Positions 17,178-26,236 are shown, numbered from the stretch's first letter. The stretch is 64,000 nt of DNA from Pontibacter pamirensis (GCF_010015475.1 NZ_SSNI01000006.1:146525-210524), one strand, 5' to 3'. Translations and numbers: made by a program. The notes: generated by a model not told the origin, from the letters alone.

Positions 17178-18263
17178 TCACTTAAACAGCTCTTTTATTA
17201 CCTGCCCCTCTAACACTGCCGGTTCCATTTTAACCGTTATGCGTGCGGCGTTCATTCCTGGCGTTGCCAGTGTAGAGTCTACAGCAAACTCTACCATCGT
17301 GGTGTCAGGCTTTGGCACTAGTACGGCCGGGTCCATTTTAAATCCAAGCAAATGGGCCACTGTAGGGGCAATATCAACTAACGTATACCTGGCCTCTACC
17401 TCTCTGCCTTTTTTGAAATCGGGCCCCAGTGCCAGTAAACTAATCTTCTGGCATCCTTCACAGTTGTCACCATGCTCCATCCAACCACCGTCTACTCCGT
17501 CTAGATGGCGTCCATGGTCGTTGGTGATGATAAGCGTCGTTTTTTTCCTGTAAAATGAATTCCTGCTTACAAAGTCCCATAGCTCTTTTACATACCTGTC
17601 GGTCCTGGAAATACCCCTTAGGTAGTTCTCTGAATTACCTGCGTGGGCATAGCCATCGGGCTCCATAAAATTGATAAGCATCAGGTTGGGCTTATGCGTG
17701 GCCAGTATACTTATCGCAGCCTCCAGGGTAAGGGAGTCCATGCGGTAACCTGAGCCAGGGCCACTTATACCACCGTTGAAGGATGGCTGGTAAGTACCCT
17801 GCCAGTCGGGCCTTTGGGTATCGGTAAGTATATGCAGTTTATCCTTGCTGGAGACAATCCAGGCAGCAGTGGCGGGCTTACCGGATTGCTTTAGAAAATA
17901 CTGAAAAATAGATGGGTTGGCAGGGAGTTCCTCTCCGTAGTTGTCTATAGGTTGGTTTACGCCAGTTGTGATAGCCGCGTGTCCGGAGTTGGTGTATGTG
18001 TAGGCATCGTTGTAAAAATTTTGTAGAAAGCCTCCTTTGCCTTTGAGCTTCCCAGACATGTTGGGGATAAGCCCGGGCGTAGCAGCCCAGGTTTCGGAAT
18101 AGCGCGGGCCGTCAATCACCACGATAATTACATTCTCTGTTCGTAGCGGTTCACTTTGGAGTGATTTGGTGGCTGGCTGAGGCGACGCGCAACTCATCAG
18201 CACTGCCAATGCTGCTATACACAGCTTTGCACCGGATCTGACAACTCTTTCTACGTCCTTCAT
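17178..18263 (-). CDS. Alkaline phosphatase/phosphodiesterase-family lipoprotein
   Basis: This 361-aa protein has a lipoprotein signal (LAVLMSCASP). The alkaline-phosphatase superfamily fold is suggested by the early metal-site segment VIIVVIDGPRYSE, the GHAAITTG motif with a probable nucleophile Thr, and late MEPDGYAHAG and ITNDHGRHLDG segments that supply Asp and His ligands. It is likely a type I phosphodiesterase/pyrophosphatase or sulfatase-like hydrolase at the cell envelope. Substrate is unknown. The ATG at 18263 gives the cleanest signal peptide. An ATG at 18281 and a GTG at 18284 are also in frame. Confidence 0.8.
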   Translation of the reverse strand: MKDVERVVRSGAKLCIAALAVLMSCASPQPATKSLQSEPLRTENVIIVVIDGPRYSETWAATPGLIPNMSGKLKGKGGFLQNFYNDAYTYTNSGHAAITTGVNQPIDNYGEELPANPSIFQYFLKQSGKPATAAWIVSSKDKLHILTDTQRPDWQGTYQPSFNGGISGPGSGYRMDSLTLEAAISILATHKPNLMLINFMEPDGYAHAGNSENYLRGISRTDRYVKELWDFVSRNSFYRKKTTLIITNDHGRHLDGVDGGWMEHGDNCEGCQKISLLALGPDFKKGREVEARYTLVDIAPTVAHLLGFKMDPAVLVPKPDTTMVEFAVDSTLATPGMNAARITVKMEPAVLEGQVIKELFK

Positions 18264-18433
18264 GGAAGCCCAAAACCCCATCACGATAGCAGTTTAGGTA
18301 TGCCTATAGCTGTATTACATCTAATTCTATATACGAATAATATAGAAATAAAGGCATTTGATATCTCAAATTAGATTTAGCCCTGTAACAAAAGCTGGCA
18401 ACCAGTTGACAGGAGAGTGTGGCATAAGAATGA

Positions 18434-18456
18434 AGCCCGATGCAATGAACCGGGCT
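18434..18456 (-). terminator. Weak terminator after the 226-aa gene
   Basis: A 6-bp stem (AGCCCG/CGGGCT) with an 11-nt loop lies 20 nt after the stop at 18476, with a T-rich but interrupted tail on the minus strand. Confidence 0.45.
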
Positions 18457-18475
18457 CCTTTCTTGGCTGGTTTGC

Positions 18476-19156
18476 TTAGTGTGTCAGTTCGTGACTGATT
18501 TGGAAACCGAGTTTGCGCGGTTTTGTCAGTTGTGAGTTATCAAGTTTCTGCTTCAGCGTGGTGCGTTCGATATCGCTTACATCCTGCCCCATCAGGTCAT
18601 TGTTTACGGCTGCAATCATCGCGCTTTCCACTATAGTCCGCAGCGCCTTATCGCTGATTCTGTTTGCTTCCATATTGGAGATTTTATCTTTCGGCAAGTC
18701 CAGCTGTCTCACTCCCTCAATACAAAAGTGCTTTTCTATATTGATGAGCATGCGCCCGACCAGGTAACCGGGGTCATCCAACCGGTTGTACTTGATGGTA
18801 TCAGCCATAAAATTATAGGCCATAATATGCCCGAAGAACCTGCGACGGAAGTCTTCCTCTACATAGTCGCTCCGCATGATTTCATAATCATCCGGAAACG
18901 TAATGATGTTGGAGTGCATCACGAATACAAGCAAGTCACCGGAGAACTTTATTTGAAACTCATGCTCTCCTATGTTTTTGTATTCGATAAGCACGTCGCC
19001 ATCCAACCTTGTTATCCGCTCTGTCAGTTCCGCAACCAAGTCCTGCGAAATCTCCTTCATACGGTTAAAGACTTCTTTGGTATTGCGGTAAATGGCCTGC
19101 TTCGTCTTGGACTTCTGATGCAGCCCATTTATAATATCATCTAATTTATCTTCCAT
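18476..19156 (-). CDS. Conserved-looking cytosolic protein of unknown function
   Basis: This 226-aa soluble protein has no signal peptide or membrane segment. I do not recognise the family. The first 45 residues are charged and helical. The middle (residues 50-100) looks like alternating strands (VLIEYKNIGEHEFQIKF, LLVFVMHSNIITF), and the C-terminal half is mostly helical, ending in the polar tail SHELTH. It stands alone with its own terminator. ATG at 19156. Confidence 0.6.
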   Translation of the reverse strand: MEDKLDDIINGLHQKSKTKQAIYRNTKEVFNRMKEISQDLVAELTERITRLDGDVLIEYKNIGEHEFQIKFSGDLLVFVMHSNIITFPDDYEIMRSDYVEEDFRRRFFGHIMAYNFMADTIKYNRLDDPGYLVGRMLINIEKHFCIEGVRQLDLPKDKISNMEANRISDKALRTIVESAMIAAVNNDLMGQDVSDIERTTLKQKLDNSQLTKPRKLGFQISHELTH

Positions 19157-19303
19157 AATTCATTATACGGTATCCAATAACGTGTTGATCTCTATAATTT
19201 ACACCTGAAACGGGTACTTTGTTTAAGTACTTATAACAACAAAGACAGCCAGTAAATAACAACAGCAAGCTAAAATCCTTTTCCTTGTAGTCTTCCAATT
19301 GTT

Positions 19304-20419
19304 TTACTGTTTCTCACCGTAGCCGGGCGGTGGCGTGACTTCTTTCCGCTCCTGCCCTGCCGTCTGAAACGCCACCTGTCGTATTCCCGGCTTCACTCCC
19401 GGATGATGCAACAGCATGTGCTGTGCCTGTGGCAGCTTAAATACTTCAGGAATGGTATTTACAGCGCCTGCCGGCACTTGTTGCTGGTGGAGCCTCTGCA
19501 GCAAGTGTTCCCGCTCCTGCTGCAGTATTAGGTTACCCAGCAACTGGCTTACCTCGTTACGGTGCTGCACGCGATTGTAGTTGGTGCTGTACTTTGGGTT
19601 GTCGGCAATTTCCGGCACGTCAAGCACCGCACACACCTTTCTGAACTGCCGGTCGTCGCCGATAGCCAGCACCAGTTGCTTTCCGTCTTTTGTGGTATAC
19701 GCGTTGCCATAGGGCACAATGCTGGGGTGCCCGGAGCCCAGGCGCTGCGGGTTGTGGCCAGCAACCAGGTACGCTGTCCCCTGGTTTGCAAGCGCCGACA
19801 CCGCCGCCTCTAGCAACGACACCTGCACCAACTGCCCCTTTCCGCTTCGCTCGCGGTGCAGCAGCGCCACCAGCAGACCTTCCTTCAACTGGTGCGCCGT
19901 GAGAATATCCATCAGCGCAACCGGCATTTTGGTGGGTGCTCCGTCAGGTTCCCCGTTCAGGTACATAAAGCCGCTCTCGGCCTGCACCACGGCATCGTAG
20001 CCTGCCCGTTTATCTTCAGCCCCATAACCCGTAATGTGCCCATATATCAGGCGCGGGTTTATATCACAGAGTGTTCCAAAATCTACTTTCAGCTTTTCGG
20101 CATCTCCGGGTTTGTAGCTGGCAATGACGACATCAGCCTGCTCTACCAAGGCATATAGCTGCCTCAGGCCGTCCTGCTTTGTCAGGTCCAGTGGCAGCGA
20201 CTGCTTTCCCCAATTGGCAGCGCAGAAGTAGGCAGGCGTGTCTGTGTCAGCCGGTTCGGTGCTGACTTTCCAGCGGCGCGTTACATCCCCCTGCGTGGCG
20301 GCATTCTCAATTTTAATGACCCTGGCCCCCAGTTCTGCAAAGAACTGCCCCACGCTTGGCCCTGCCAGCACACTTGCCAGTTCCAGCACCAGCATATCTT
20401 GGAATATCGGGTTCTGCAT
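19304..20419 (-). CDS. CaiB/BaiF family III CoA-transferase
   Basis: This 371-aa protein is a family III CoA-transferase, moving CoA between carboxylic acids. Family features include the N-terminal LVLELASVLAGPSVGQFFAE and AELGARVIKIE segments, ADVVIASYKPGDAEKL, and YDAVVQAESGF followed by a conserved Asp in VALMDILTA, the expected covalent carboxylate. The C-terminal segment QVPAGAVNTIPEVF is also typical. Acyl substrates cannot be told from sequence. It stands alone, with no neighbouring catabolic genes. Confidence 0.88.
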   Translation of the reverse strand: MQNPIFQDMLVLELASVLAGPSVGQFFAELGARVIKIENAATQGDVTRRWKVSTEPADTDTPAYFCAANWGKQSLPLDLTKQDGLRQLYALVEQADVVIASYKPGDAEKLKVDFGTLCDINPRLIYGHITGYGAEDKRAGYDAVVQAESGFMYLNGEPDGAPTKMPVALMDILTAHQLKEGLLVALLHRERSGKGQLVQVSLLEAAVSALANQGTAYLVAGHNPQRLGSGHPSIVPYGNAYTTKDGKQLVLAIGDDRQFRKVCAVLDVPEIADNPKYSTNYNRVQHRNEVSQLLGNLILQQEREHLLQRLHQQQVPAGAVNTIPEVFKLPQAQHMLLHHPGVKPGIRQVAFQTAGQERKEVTPPPGYGEKQ

Positions 20420-20601
20420 ATTTTGATTGCTTATATCTCAGGCATTCGCTTAATGGCATATGTTTGCCACTGTTCACAAACATAATAATTTATCTGTTAT
20501 GCCCCAGACAGAGAGGGTGGCGCAATCTAAAGGGCGGTGCTAGTGGTGTCCGTCCGTGGCTAAGCCGCCTTGAAACTAACTGACAGGGTTCTAAAACTAA
20601 A

Positions 20602-20630
20602 AAGACGGAAACAAATCATATCCCCGTCTT
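20602..20630 (-). terminator. Terminator after yebC
   Basis: A 7-bp stem (AAGACGG with CCGTCTT) with a 15-nt loop is followed on the minus strand by TTTTTAG, 24 nt downstream of the yebC stop. Confidence 0.6.
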
Positions 20631-20653
20631 ATCATAAGCGAAATGCCTATAAC

Positions 20654-21406
20654 CTACTCCAGTTCGGCCAGCACCTCTTCGCTTAATTCGAGGTTGTGGT
20701 ACACTTTCTGAACGTCGTCATCGTCTTCCAGGGCATCTAATAATCTCAGAATCTGACGCACAGCTTCAGGGTCGTCTACTGTTACCATAGTTTGGGGTAT
20801 TCGCTGCAGTTCGGCATTTTCCACTTCCAGGTTCAGCTCTTCTATTTTCTTCTGCATCGCCCCGAAATCTTCCATAGCACAATATACCGTGATATAATCT
20901 TCCTCGAACTCTAGTTCCTCGGCACCGCCATCTGCCAGTTCCAGCATCAGTTCCTCTTCCTGCACGGGGTGCTCCGGGTCCTGCTTCACGCTAAAAACAC
21001 CTTTCCTGTCAAACAAAAACTCGACAGATCCATTCACACCCAGGCTGCCGTTCCCTTTGTTAAAGATAGTGCGCAGGTTCTGTACCGTACGGTTAATGTT
21101 ATCTGTCAGGCATTCTATAAATACAGCCACGCCATTCACAGCATACCCTTCATACGTCACCTCGCTATAACCGCCGTCTGTGCCTTCCCCCTTCGATATG
21201 GCGCGCTCTATATTGTCCTTCGGCATGTTAGCAGCCTTAGACTGCTGTATAGCCAGGCGCAGGCGCGGATTGGCATCAGGGTCAGGCCCTCCTGTTTTTA
21301 CCGATACTGTTATCTCTTTTATCAGTTTCGTAAATATCTTAGAGCGTTTTGCATCCAGAGCACCTTTTTTGCGCTTTATCTGCGACCATTTGTTATGTCC
21401 TGCCAT
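20654..21406 (-). CDS. yebC: YebC/PmpR family protein
   Basis: This 250-aa cytosolic protein begins MAGHNKWSQIKRKKGALDAK, the hallmark of the YebC/PmpR/TACO1 family. It continues with FTKLIKEITVSVK, ANMPKDNIERAISKG and YEGYAVNGVAVFIE. Members have been described as transcriptional regulators, and more recently as factors that help ribosomes through difficult proline-rich stretches. The C-terminal domain is acidic, ending in an Asp/Glu-rich stretch. Length is typical. Confidence 0.95.
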   Translation of the reverse strand: MAGHNKWSQIKRKKGALDAKRSKIFTKLIKEITVSVKTGGPDPDANPRLRLAIQQSKAANMPKDNIERAISKGEGTDGGYSEVTYEGYAVNGVAVFIECLTDNINRTVQNLRTIFNKGNGSLGVNGSVEFLFDRKGVFSVKQDPEHPVQEEELMLELADGGAEELEFEEDYITVYCAMEDFGAMQKKIEELNLEVENAELQRIPQTMVTVDDPEAVRQILRLLDALEDDDDVQKVYHNLELSEEVLAELE

Positions 21407-21497
21407 ATACTGAGTTATCTGTTGGATGAGTGGAACTTACCGTCCTCCTTATGGAGGAACAACCCAAAATAAGGTATAGATTCCTACTGATGCATAA

Positions 21498-21533
21498 AAA
21501 GAGCAGCCCTGCGCTGTGGCAAGGCTGCTCTTT
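21498..21533. terminator. Terminator after the 28-codon ORF
   Basis: An 11-bp perfect stem AAAGAGCAGCC/GGCTGCTCTTT encloses a 14-nt loop. On the minus strand the stem runs into CTTTTTATGC. It lies 41 nt after the stop of the micro-ORF and well upstream of yebC, so it separates the two. Confidence 0.75.
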
Positions 21534-21573
21534 CAGTAGAATATAGTAGTATAGGTTTATGTATAGGCGCTGC

Positions 21574-21660
21574 TTATAGCATAAACATAAAGATAGCATT
21601 GATAATGTTCACGCCTAACAGTAGAAAGAAGTTAGGTGAATCTTGTATAACCTTTTTCAT
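21574..21660 (-). CDS. Candidate 28-aa single-pass membrane micropeptide
   Basis: An ATG-initiated ORF of 28 codons encodes a basic start (MKKV), a short polar stretch (IQDSPN) and a hydrophobic helix, FFLLLGVNIINAIFMFML, that runs to the stop. That is the layout of a small single-pass membrane protein. It is followed by a strong terminator and preceded by about 400 nt of A/T-rich non-coding DNA, so it could be its own transcription unit. No homologue can be checked here and codon statistics are useless at this length. It could be a chance ORF in an untranslated RNA with a terminator. Confidence 0.4.
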   Translation of the reverse strand: MKKVIQDSPNFFLLLGVNIINAIFMFML

Positions 21661-22037
21661 AAATATATAAATTAAGATATATTAAATTAGATGGTATTTG
21701 TTTTGTAATACATGAAGTTTTACGCCTGCCCCGAAACAAGGTTGCAGCCCGTATAACTTTTTAAATAAATATTATAATATATAAGTATTAATATTTATTA
21801 ATGTTAAACATTATCTACTCGTAGCCCGTTGTGGCAGGCACTGGAGCAGCACTAAAGCTTTAAATATTTTAAAAACACTATATAATTGTTATAATTTATA
21901 CAAATATAATACTATGTATTAAATTAAAATATTTTAGATAAAAAATGTTTACAATGTCACTTTAGAGCAACAAATATTTATTTATGTTATCTTTACCATG
22001 CAGACACTCTACATAAAACTTATGTAAGAGGAATTAG
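21661..22037. other. Long A/T-rich intergenic region
   Basis: About 380 very A/T-rich nucleotides separate the minus-strand micro-ORF from the helicase. Two GC-richer islands at about 21724-21758 and 21822-21850 carry a 7-nt inverted repeat (GCCTGCC/GGCAGGC). TATCTTTA at about 21985 resembles a -7 box pointing to the helicase. No ORF, tRNA or known RNA was recognised. Confidence 0.5.
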
Positions 22038-22064
22038 ATGAAACATAACACACCCATATTTTGA
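22038..22064 (+). other. Eight-codon upstream ORF overlapping the helicase start
   Basis: An ATG opens an eight-codon ORF (MKHNTPIF) whose TGA stop overlaps the TTG start of the helicase (TTGA, 22061-22064). A purine-rich GTAAGAGGAA lies just before the ATG. This could couple or regulate helicase translation, or it could be chance. Confidence 0.35.
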
Positions 22065-23524
22065 CTTTTAGTTCATTTAACCTACACGACGATGTATTAA
22101 CGGGGATCAACTCCATGGGCTACAACAGCCCCACCCCCGTGCAGGAACAGGCTATTCCACTTATACTGGACCAAAAAGACATGATTGCCTGCGCCCAGAC
22201 AGGCACCGGCAAAACAGCAGCCTACCTGCTTCCGCTTATCGACAAAATATCTCATGGAAATTTTGAGCACACCAGCACCCTGATTCTGGTGCCAACGCGT
22301 GAGCTGGCCAAGCAGATAGACGAGCAGGTGGAAGGCTTCGGATACTTTGCCTCTGTGAGCTCTATTGCCATCTACGGAGGCAATAAGGGAGATGACTGGG
22401 ATCAGCAGAAGCGCGCCCTCACCACAGGTGCCGATATCATTATTGCCACGCCAGGCCGCTTGCTCTCGCATCTTGCCATGGGCTACGTAAAGCTTGACCA
22501 GCTGAACCACTTGGTGCTGGATGAGGCAGACAAAATGCTGGACATGGGCTTTATGGACGACCTCCTGAAAATCATTAACCAGCTGCCAAAGCAGCGCCAG
22601 ACGCTGCTTTTCTCGGCCACCATGCCCCGCAAAATACGTGACCTGGCGCAGCAGATTCTACAAGACCCCGCTGAGATAAACCTGGCGGTTGCAAAACCAG
22701 CCGAGGGAATAGACCAACGCATCTACCTGACTTACGACAACCAGAAGCTGCCCCTGCTGGAGCACCTGCTGCGTGAGCTGGACGTGCAGAGCATGATTAT
22801 CTTCACCTCCCGCAAATCGAATGTGAACCAGATTGTGCGGTCGCTGCTGAAGATGGGATTCACTGCAGAGGGCATCTCCTCGGATATGACGCAGGACGAA
22901 CGTGAAAAGGCACTGCAGGGCTTTAAGAACAAGCAATACCAGATTGTAGTCGCCACCGACATCCTCTCCAGGGGCATCGATATCGACAGCTTGAGCCACG
23001 TGGTAAACTTTGACATGCCGCAGGATGCAGAGGATTATGTGCACCGCGTGGGCCGTACGGCACGTGCCTCCTCTACTGGTATGGCCATCACGTTTGTAAA
23101 CGAGAAAGACATGTACCGCGTGCAGAAAGTGGAGCGCCTGATTGAGCGGGAAGTGCCCAAGCTGCCACTTCCGGAAGATTTCGGTCCTGGCCCGGCATAT
23201 GACCCTGGCAAACGCCATGATGGTGGCAGCTCCCGCCACCGGGGTGGCAACCGCCCTGGTTCAGGAGGCAGCGATAAAGGCCACCGCAGCAAGCACCACA
23301 GGGGAGGCAGTAAGCCCGCAGGCCCGCGTCTCGACGAAGGCAACAACAGGCCCATAAAGGCTGCGAACCATACGCCTCGTCCTCGCCCCGAAGGAGGAGA
23401 CAAGGCAGCTGTATCAGGCGAAGGAAGCGGCGACAAGAGGCGCAAAAGCAACAACCGAAACCGCAACCGTGGGGGCGGTGCATCAGGTCAGGGGCCGAAA
23501 GAGGAAAACCAGCCGGCATCGTAA
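22061..23524 (+). CDS. DEAD-box RNA helicase
   Basis: This 487-aa protein has the two RecA-like domains of a DEAD-box helicase (RhlE/CsdA-like): a Q motif ending PTPVQEQAIP, motif I AQTGTGKT (residues 45-52), PTRELA, motif II DEAD, SAT, and the C-terminal ARG/HRVGRTAR motif VI. After about residue 370 comes a long basic Gly/Arg/His/Asn-rich tail, typical of RNA-binding extensions. The start is TTG. An in-frame stop lies at 22046 and there is no in-frame ATG before it, while MTFSSFNLH is the expected family N-terminus. It likely unwinds RNA structure, possibly in the cold. Confidence 0.93.
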   Translation: MTFSSFNLHDDVLTGINSMGYNSPTPVQEQAIPLILDQKDMIACAQTGTGKTAAYLLPLIDKISHGNFEHTSTLILVPTRELAKQIDEQVEGFGYFASVSSIAIYGGNKGDDWDQQKRALTTGADIIIATPGRLLSHLAMGYVKLDQLNHLVLDEADKMLDMGFMDDLLKIINQLPKQRQTLLFSATMPRKIRDLAQQILQDPAEINLAVAKPAEGIDQRIYLTYDNQKLPLLEHLLRELDVQSMIIFTSRKSNVNQIVRSLLKMGFTAEGISSDMTQDEREKALQGFKNKQYQIVVATDILSRGIDIDSLSHVVNFDMPQDAEDYVHRVGRTARASSTGMAITFVNEKDMYRVQKVERLIEREVPKLPLPEDFGPGPAYDPGKRHDGGSSRHRGGNRPGSGGSDKGHRSKHHRGGSKPAGPRLDEGNNRPIKAANHTPRPRPEGGDKAAVSGEGSGDKRRKSNNRNRNRGGGASGQGPKEENQPAS

Positions 23525-23541
23525 AGTAAACAAAACATTGA

Positions 23542-23579
23542 CAGCCAGAGCCGCTCTATAAAGCGGCTCTGGCTGTTTT
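23542..23579 (+). terminator. Terminator after the helicase
   Basis: A perfect 14-bp stem (23542-23555 with 23562-23575) with a 6-nt loop is followed by TTTTA. Confidence 0.9.
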
Positions 23580-23665
23580 ATAGCGTTACCAAAGGTTGCT
23601 CGCTCACTTCTGTAATCAGAACAAACCTCTCTTCACTGACGCAGGTAAAACAGTAATTGAAAAAT

Positions 23666-24274
23666 ATGAAGGCTTTATTATTGATCGATATACAAAACGA
23701 TTTCTTACCGGGTGGCGCACTGGCTGTGCCTGAAGGCGACGCCATTATCCCGGTTGTAAACAGGTTGCAGGAGCAGTTTGACCTGGTAATAGCGACGCAG
23801 GACTGGCACCCAGAAGGCCACAAAAGCTTTGCCTCTAACCACGCCGGCAAAAAAACTTTTGAGGTAATTGAGCTGCAGGGCCTGAAGCAGGTACTCTGGC
23901 CGGACCACTGCCTGCAGGGTTCAACCGGTGCCGCATTTTCAGAAGCGGCAGATATGCGCAAAGTGGAAGCCATCTTCCGGAAGGGTATGAACCCTGAAAT
24001 TGACTCGTACAGCGGCTTCTACGACAACGGCCATCTCAAGAGCACCGGACTGACAGATTACCTACGGAGCAAAGAAGTAACAGAGGTATACCTGGCCGGC
24101 CTGGCCGCTGACTATTGTGTATACTTTACCGCGAAAGACGCGCTACAGGAAGGATTTAAAGCTTATGTCATAGAAGATGCCACACGCGCCATCAGTCCGG
24201 AAGGTTTTGACAAAGCGAAGGCAGACATAGAAAGCAAAGGAGGCAAACTGGTGCAGAGCCATACCTTAATCTAA
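23666..24274 (+). CDS. pncA: Nicotinamidase
   Basis: This 202-aa cytosolic enzyme hydrolyses nicotinamide to nicotinate in NAD salvage. The catalytic triad of the family is visible: Asp8 in LLIDIQNDF, Lys106 in FRKGMN and Cys151 in LAADYCV. Metal-site residues sit in the DWHPEGHKSF segment (residues 47-55). The ATG at 23666 gives the usual N-terminus; a TTG three codons upstream is also open. It is monocistronic after a strong terminator. Confidence 0.95.
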   Translation: MKALLLIDIQNDFLPGGALAVPEGDAIIPVVNRLQEQFDLVIATQDWHPEGHKSFASNHAGKKTFEVIELQGLKQVLWPDHCLQGSTGAAFSEAADMRKVEAIFRKGMNPEIDSYSGFYDNGHLKSTGLTDYLRSKEVTEVYLAGLAADYCVYFTAKDALQEGFKAYVIEDATRAISPEGFDKAKADIESKGGKLVQSHTLI

Positions 24275-24427
24275 AACACCTGCCTGCACCAGTACCTGAG
24301 AAGATTCAGCACCTGCTAAATAGTTAAAATTTATACCTGTTTGTAGATCATTTATTCCTAAAAAAAACTAAATTCATAAACATTTGATTTAAAACAGGTT
24401 CGCTTAATTAATCTTAATTGTGTAGCT

Positions 24428-25147
24428 ATGAAAAGAACAGGAACGGGCATTGTTATATGTATGTTGTTAAGCGGCGGCAGCCTTGTACAGGCCCAGCAGG
24501 CTGCCTCAACTTTCCGGGTAAAACCCGGGGAAGATCCCGTCAAGGTGATTCCGGTTGAGCTTCAGTACCGCTACCCTTCCTTTCAAAAGGGAAAGGTAAC
24601 TTACATGAACGGCAACTTTACGGCGGCTACATTCAATTATAGTAATCTGCTTGGAGAGGTGCAGTTCATCACTCCCAAAGGAGATACCATGGCCCTAGCT
24701 GGTGAACCTTCGCTTGTATCCGTTTTGGTAGGCGAAAGCACCTATCTGCATAACAAGGAAGAGGAATTTCTGGAAGTTGTGGCAGATTTTAACGCCGTAA
24801 AACTGGGAAAGAAACAAAAGCTTGAATTCGCCGGAGCCGACAAGGTAGGAGCTTATGGTCAGGCTTCCGGAGCCTCCTCTATCAGAAATACAAGTACGGT
24901 AATAGGCAGCAACAGCCAAAGTTATGCGCTGCAGCAAAAAGGCGATGTGGTATTTTCAGAGAAGGTAGCCTATTTTCTGGTAGACGAAAGAAACCAGTTC
25001 TATAAAGTGACTAAACCGAGTATCCTGAAGCTATTCCCTAAGCACAGAAAAGAAATAAACGCTTATTTAAAGGAACATTCTCCTAATCTGAGCAACGAGG
25101 AGGATTTGAAGAAATTGCTACAGTTCTCCACCAACCTGGGCGTCTAA
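24428..25147 (+). CDS. Secreted protein of unknown function
   Basis: This 239-aa protein has a signal peptide (cleavage near VQAQQA). I do not recognise the family. The mature part begins with a beta-rich segment (YRYPSFQKGKVTYMNGNFTAATFNYSNL broken by charged turns) that resembles Bacteroidota periplasmic proteins which report on surface or outer-membrane state. It ends in a helical, lysine-rich region with KLFPKHRKEINAYL. The gene is isolated, with a long inverted repeat just downstream. Confidence 0.6.
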   Translation: MKRTGTGIVICMLLSGGSLVQAQQAASTFRVKPGEDPVKVIPVELQYRYPSFQKGKVTYMNGNFTAATFNYSNLLGEVQFITPKGDTMALAGEPSLVSVLVGESTYLHNKEEEFLEVVADFNAVKLGKKQKLEFAGADKVGAYGQASGASSIRNTSTVIGSNSQSYALQQKGDVVFSEKVAYFLVDERNQFYKVTKPSILKLFPKHRKEINAYLKEHSPNLSNEEDLKKLLQFSTNLGV

Positions 25148-25181
25148 AGCCGATGCTTGCTACAGAAGCTTTATGCACTGT

Positions 25182-25259
25182 CTCATTCTGAAGCAGGATA
25201 GTTGAAGGTATAAGTCAGTTTGACCCATGCACTTTCATGAGCACCTGCTTCAGAATGAG
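25182..25259. repeat. 16-bp inverted repeat with 46-nt loop
   Basis: CTCATTCTGAAGCAGG (25182-25197) is exactly complementary to 25244-25259. It lies between convergent genes and has no T-run on either side. It may act as a weak bidirectional terminator or be a small palindromic element. Confidence 0.7.
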
Positions 25260-25297
25260 TTAAAACAAACACTGGCAGCCTTTTAAAGCTGTACCAA

Positions 25298-26236
25298 CTA
25301 CACCACCTGACCTATCCCGAACAGCAACACGAACAGCAACGTGGTTAGGGCCATTTGCTTCAGGTATGGGTCCAGTTCCTGGGAAGTCTGCTTGCGCCAC
25401 ACATTTGCTCCGTTCACCAGCACCAGCGGCAGTGCCAACACGAACAGGAACTGCCAGGGGCTTTCGTAATTCATTAATACGTAAGCAAAAGCACTTGCCA
25501 CGCCACCCAGCAGCAGCAGCACGTGGTAGATGCGCGCCCGCTTTGGCCCCAGCCGCACTGGTATAGAGTTTTTACCGGCCAGGGTGTCAGACTTAATATC
25601 GCGGATGTTGTTGACATTGAGCACGGCTGTGGAGAAAAAACCACAGACCAACGCCGGAAGTATCACCACCGCCTCCAGTTCCTGCGCCTGCAGAAAGTAG
25701 GTTCCCAGCACACCCACCAGGCCAAAGAAGATGAACACGAAAATATCGCCTAAGCCGGCATAGCCATAAGGTTTGTCGCCGGCGGTATAGTTGATGGCAG
25801 CCCAGATAGAGGCCAGCCCCAGCACCAGGAACACCAGGAACAGCAGTATACCCTCTGTTCCGAATACTACCCACAGCAACAGCAGCCCTGACACCAGTGA
25901 GAGCAGGCTGAAAACCAGCATCCCCTTCTTCATCTGCTCCGCTTTTATATACCCGGCCTGCACTGCCCGCTTCGGTCCCTCACGATGCACACTATCGGCA
26001 CCATGTTTGGTGTCGCCGTAGTCGTTTGCAAGGTTTGAGAGTATTTGCAGAAAGAGGGTAGTCAGTACACAGAGGCTGACAATCGTTGCGTCGAACGTAT
26101 TGTGAGCGGCAGCCATAAAGCCTCCCATTCCGATACAGGAAAGCGCCAGCGGAAGCGTGCGTGGCCTAAAAGCCGAAATCCAGGCCTTTGCCAGACCTGG
26201 ATTCGGTGAAGTGGTTTGTTGAGATGTATTGTTCAA
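25298..26236 (-). CDS. menA: 1,4-dihydroxy-2-naphthoate polyprenyltransferase
   Basis: This 312-aa membrane protein with about eight helices is a UbiA-type prenyltransferase of menaquinone synthesis. It attaches the isoprenoid tail to DHNA. The first Asp-rich motif is NDYGDTKHGAD (residues 71-81) and the second is NNIRDIKSD, followed by LAGKNSIPVRLG. Both bind the prenyl diphosphate through magnesium. The start is TTG at 26236: an in-frame stop lies just upstream and the next Met is at residue 37, inside the first helix. Menaquinone is the expected acceptor for the complex I encoded at the left end. Confidence 0.93.
   Translation of the reverse strand: MNNTSQQTTSPNPGLAKAWISAFRPRTLPLALSCIGMGGFMAAAHNTFDATIVSLCVLTTLFLQILSNLANDYGDTKHGADSVHREGPKRAVQAGYIKAEQMKKGMLVFSLLSLVSGLLLLWVVFGTEGILLFLVFLVLGLASIWAAINYTAGDKPYGYAGLGDIFVFIFFGLVGVLGTYFLQAQELEAVVILPALVCGFFSTAVLNVNNIRDIKSDTLAGKNSIPVRLGPKRARIYHVLLLLGGVASAFAYVLMNYESPWQFLFVLALPLVLVNGANVWRKQTSQELDPYLKQMALTTLLFVLLFGIGQVV

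Noticed and set aside
22658..23239. Long open frame opposite the DEAD-box gene
   Set aside because: It is a shadow of the GC-rich helicase gene on the other strand, with low-complexity translation and no start context.
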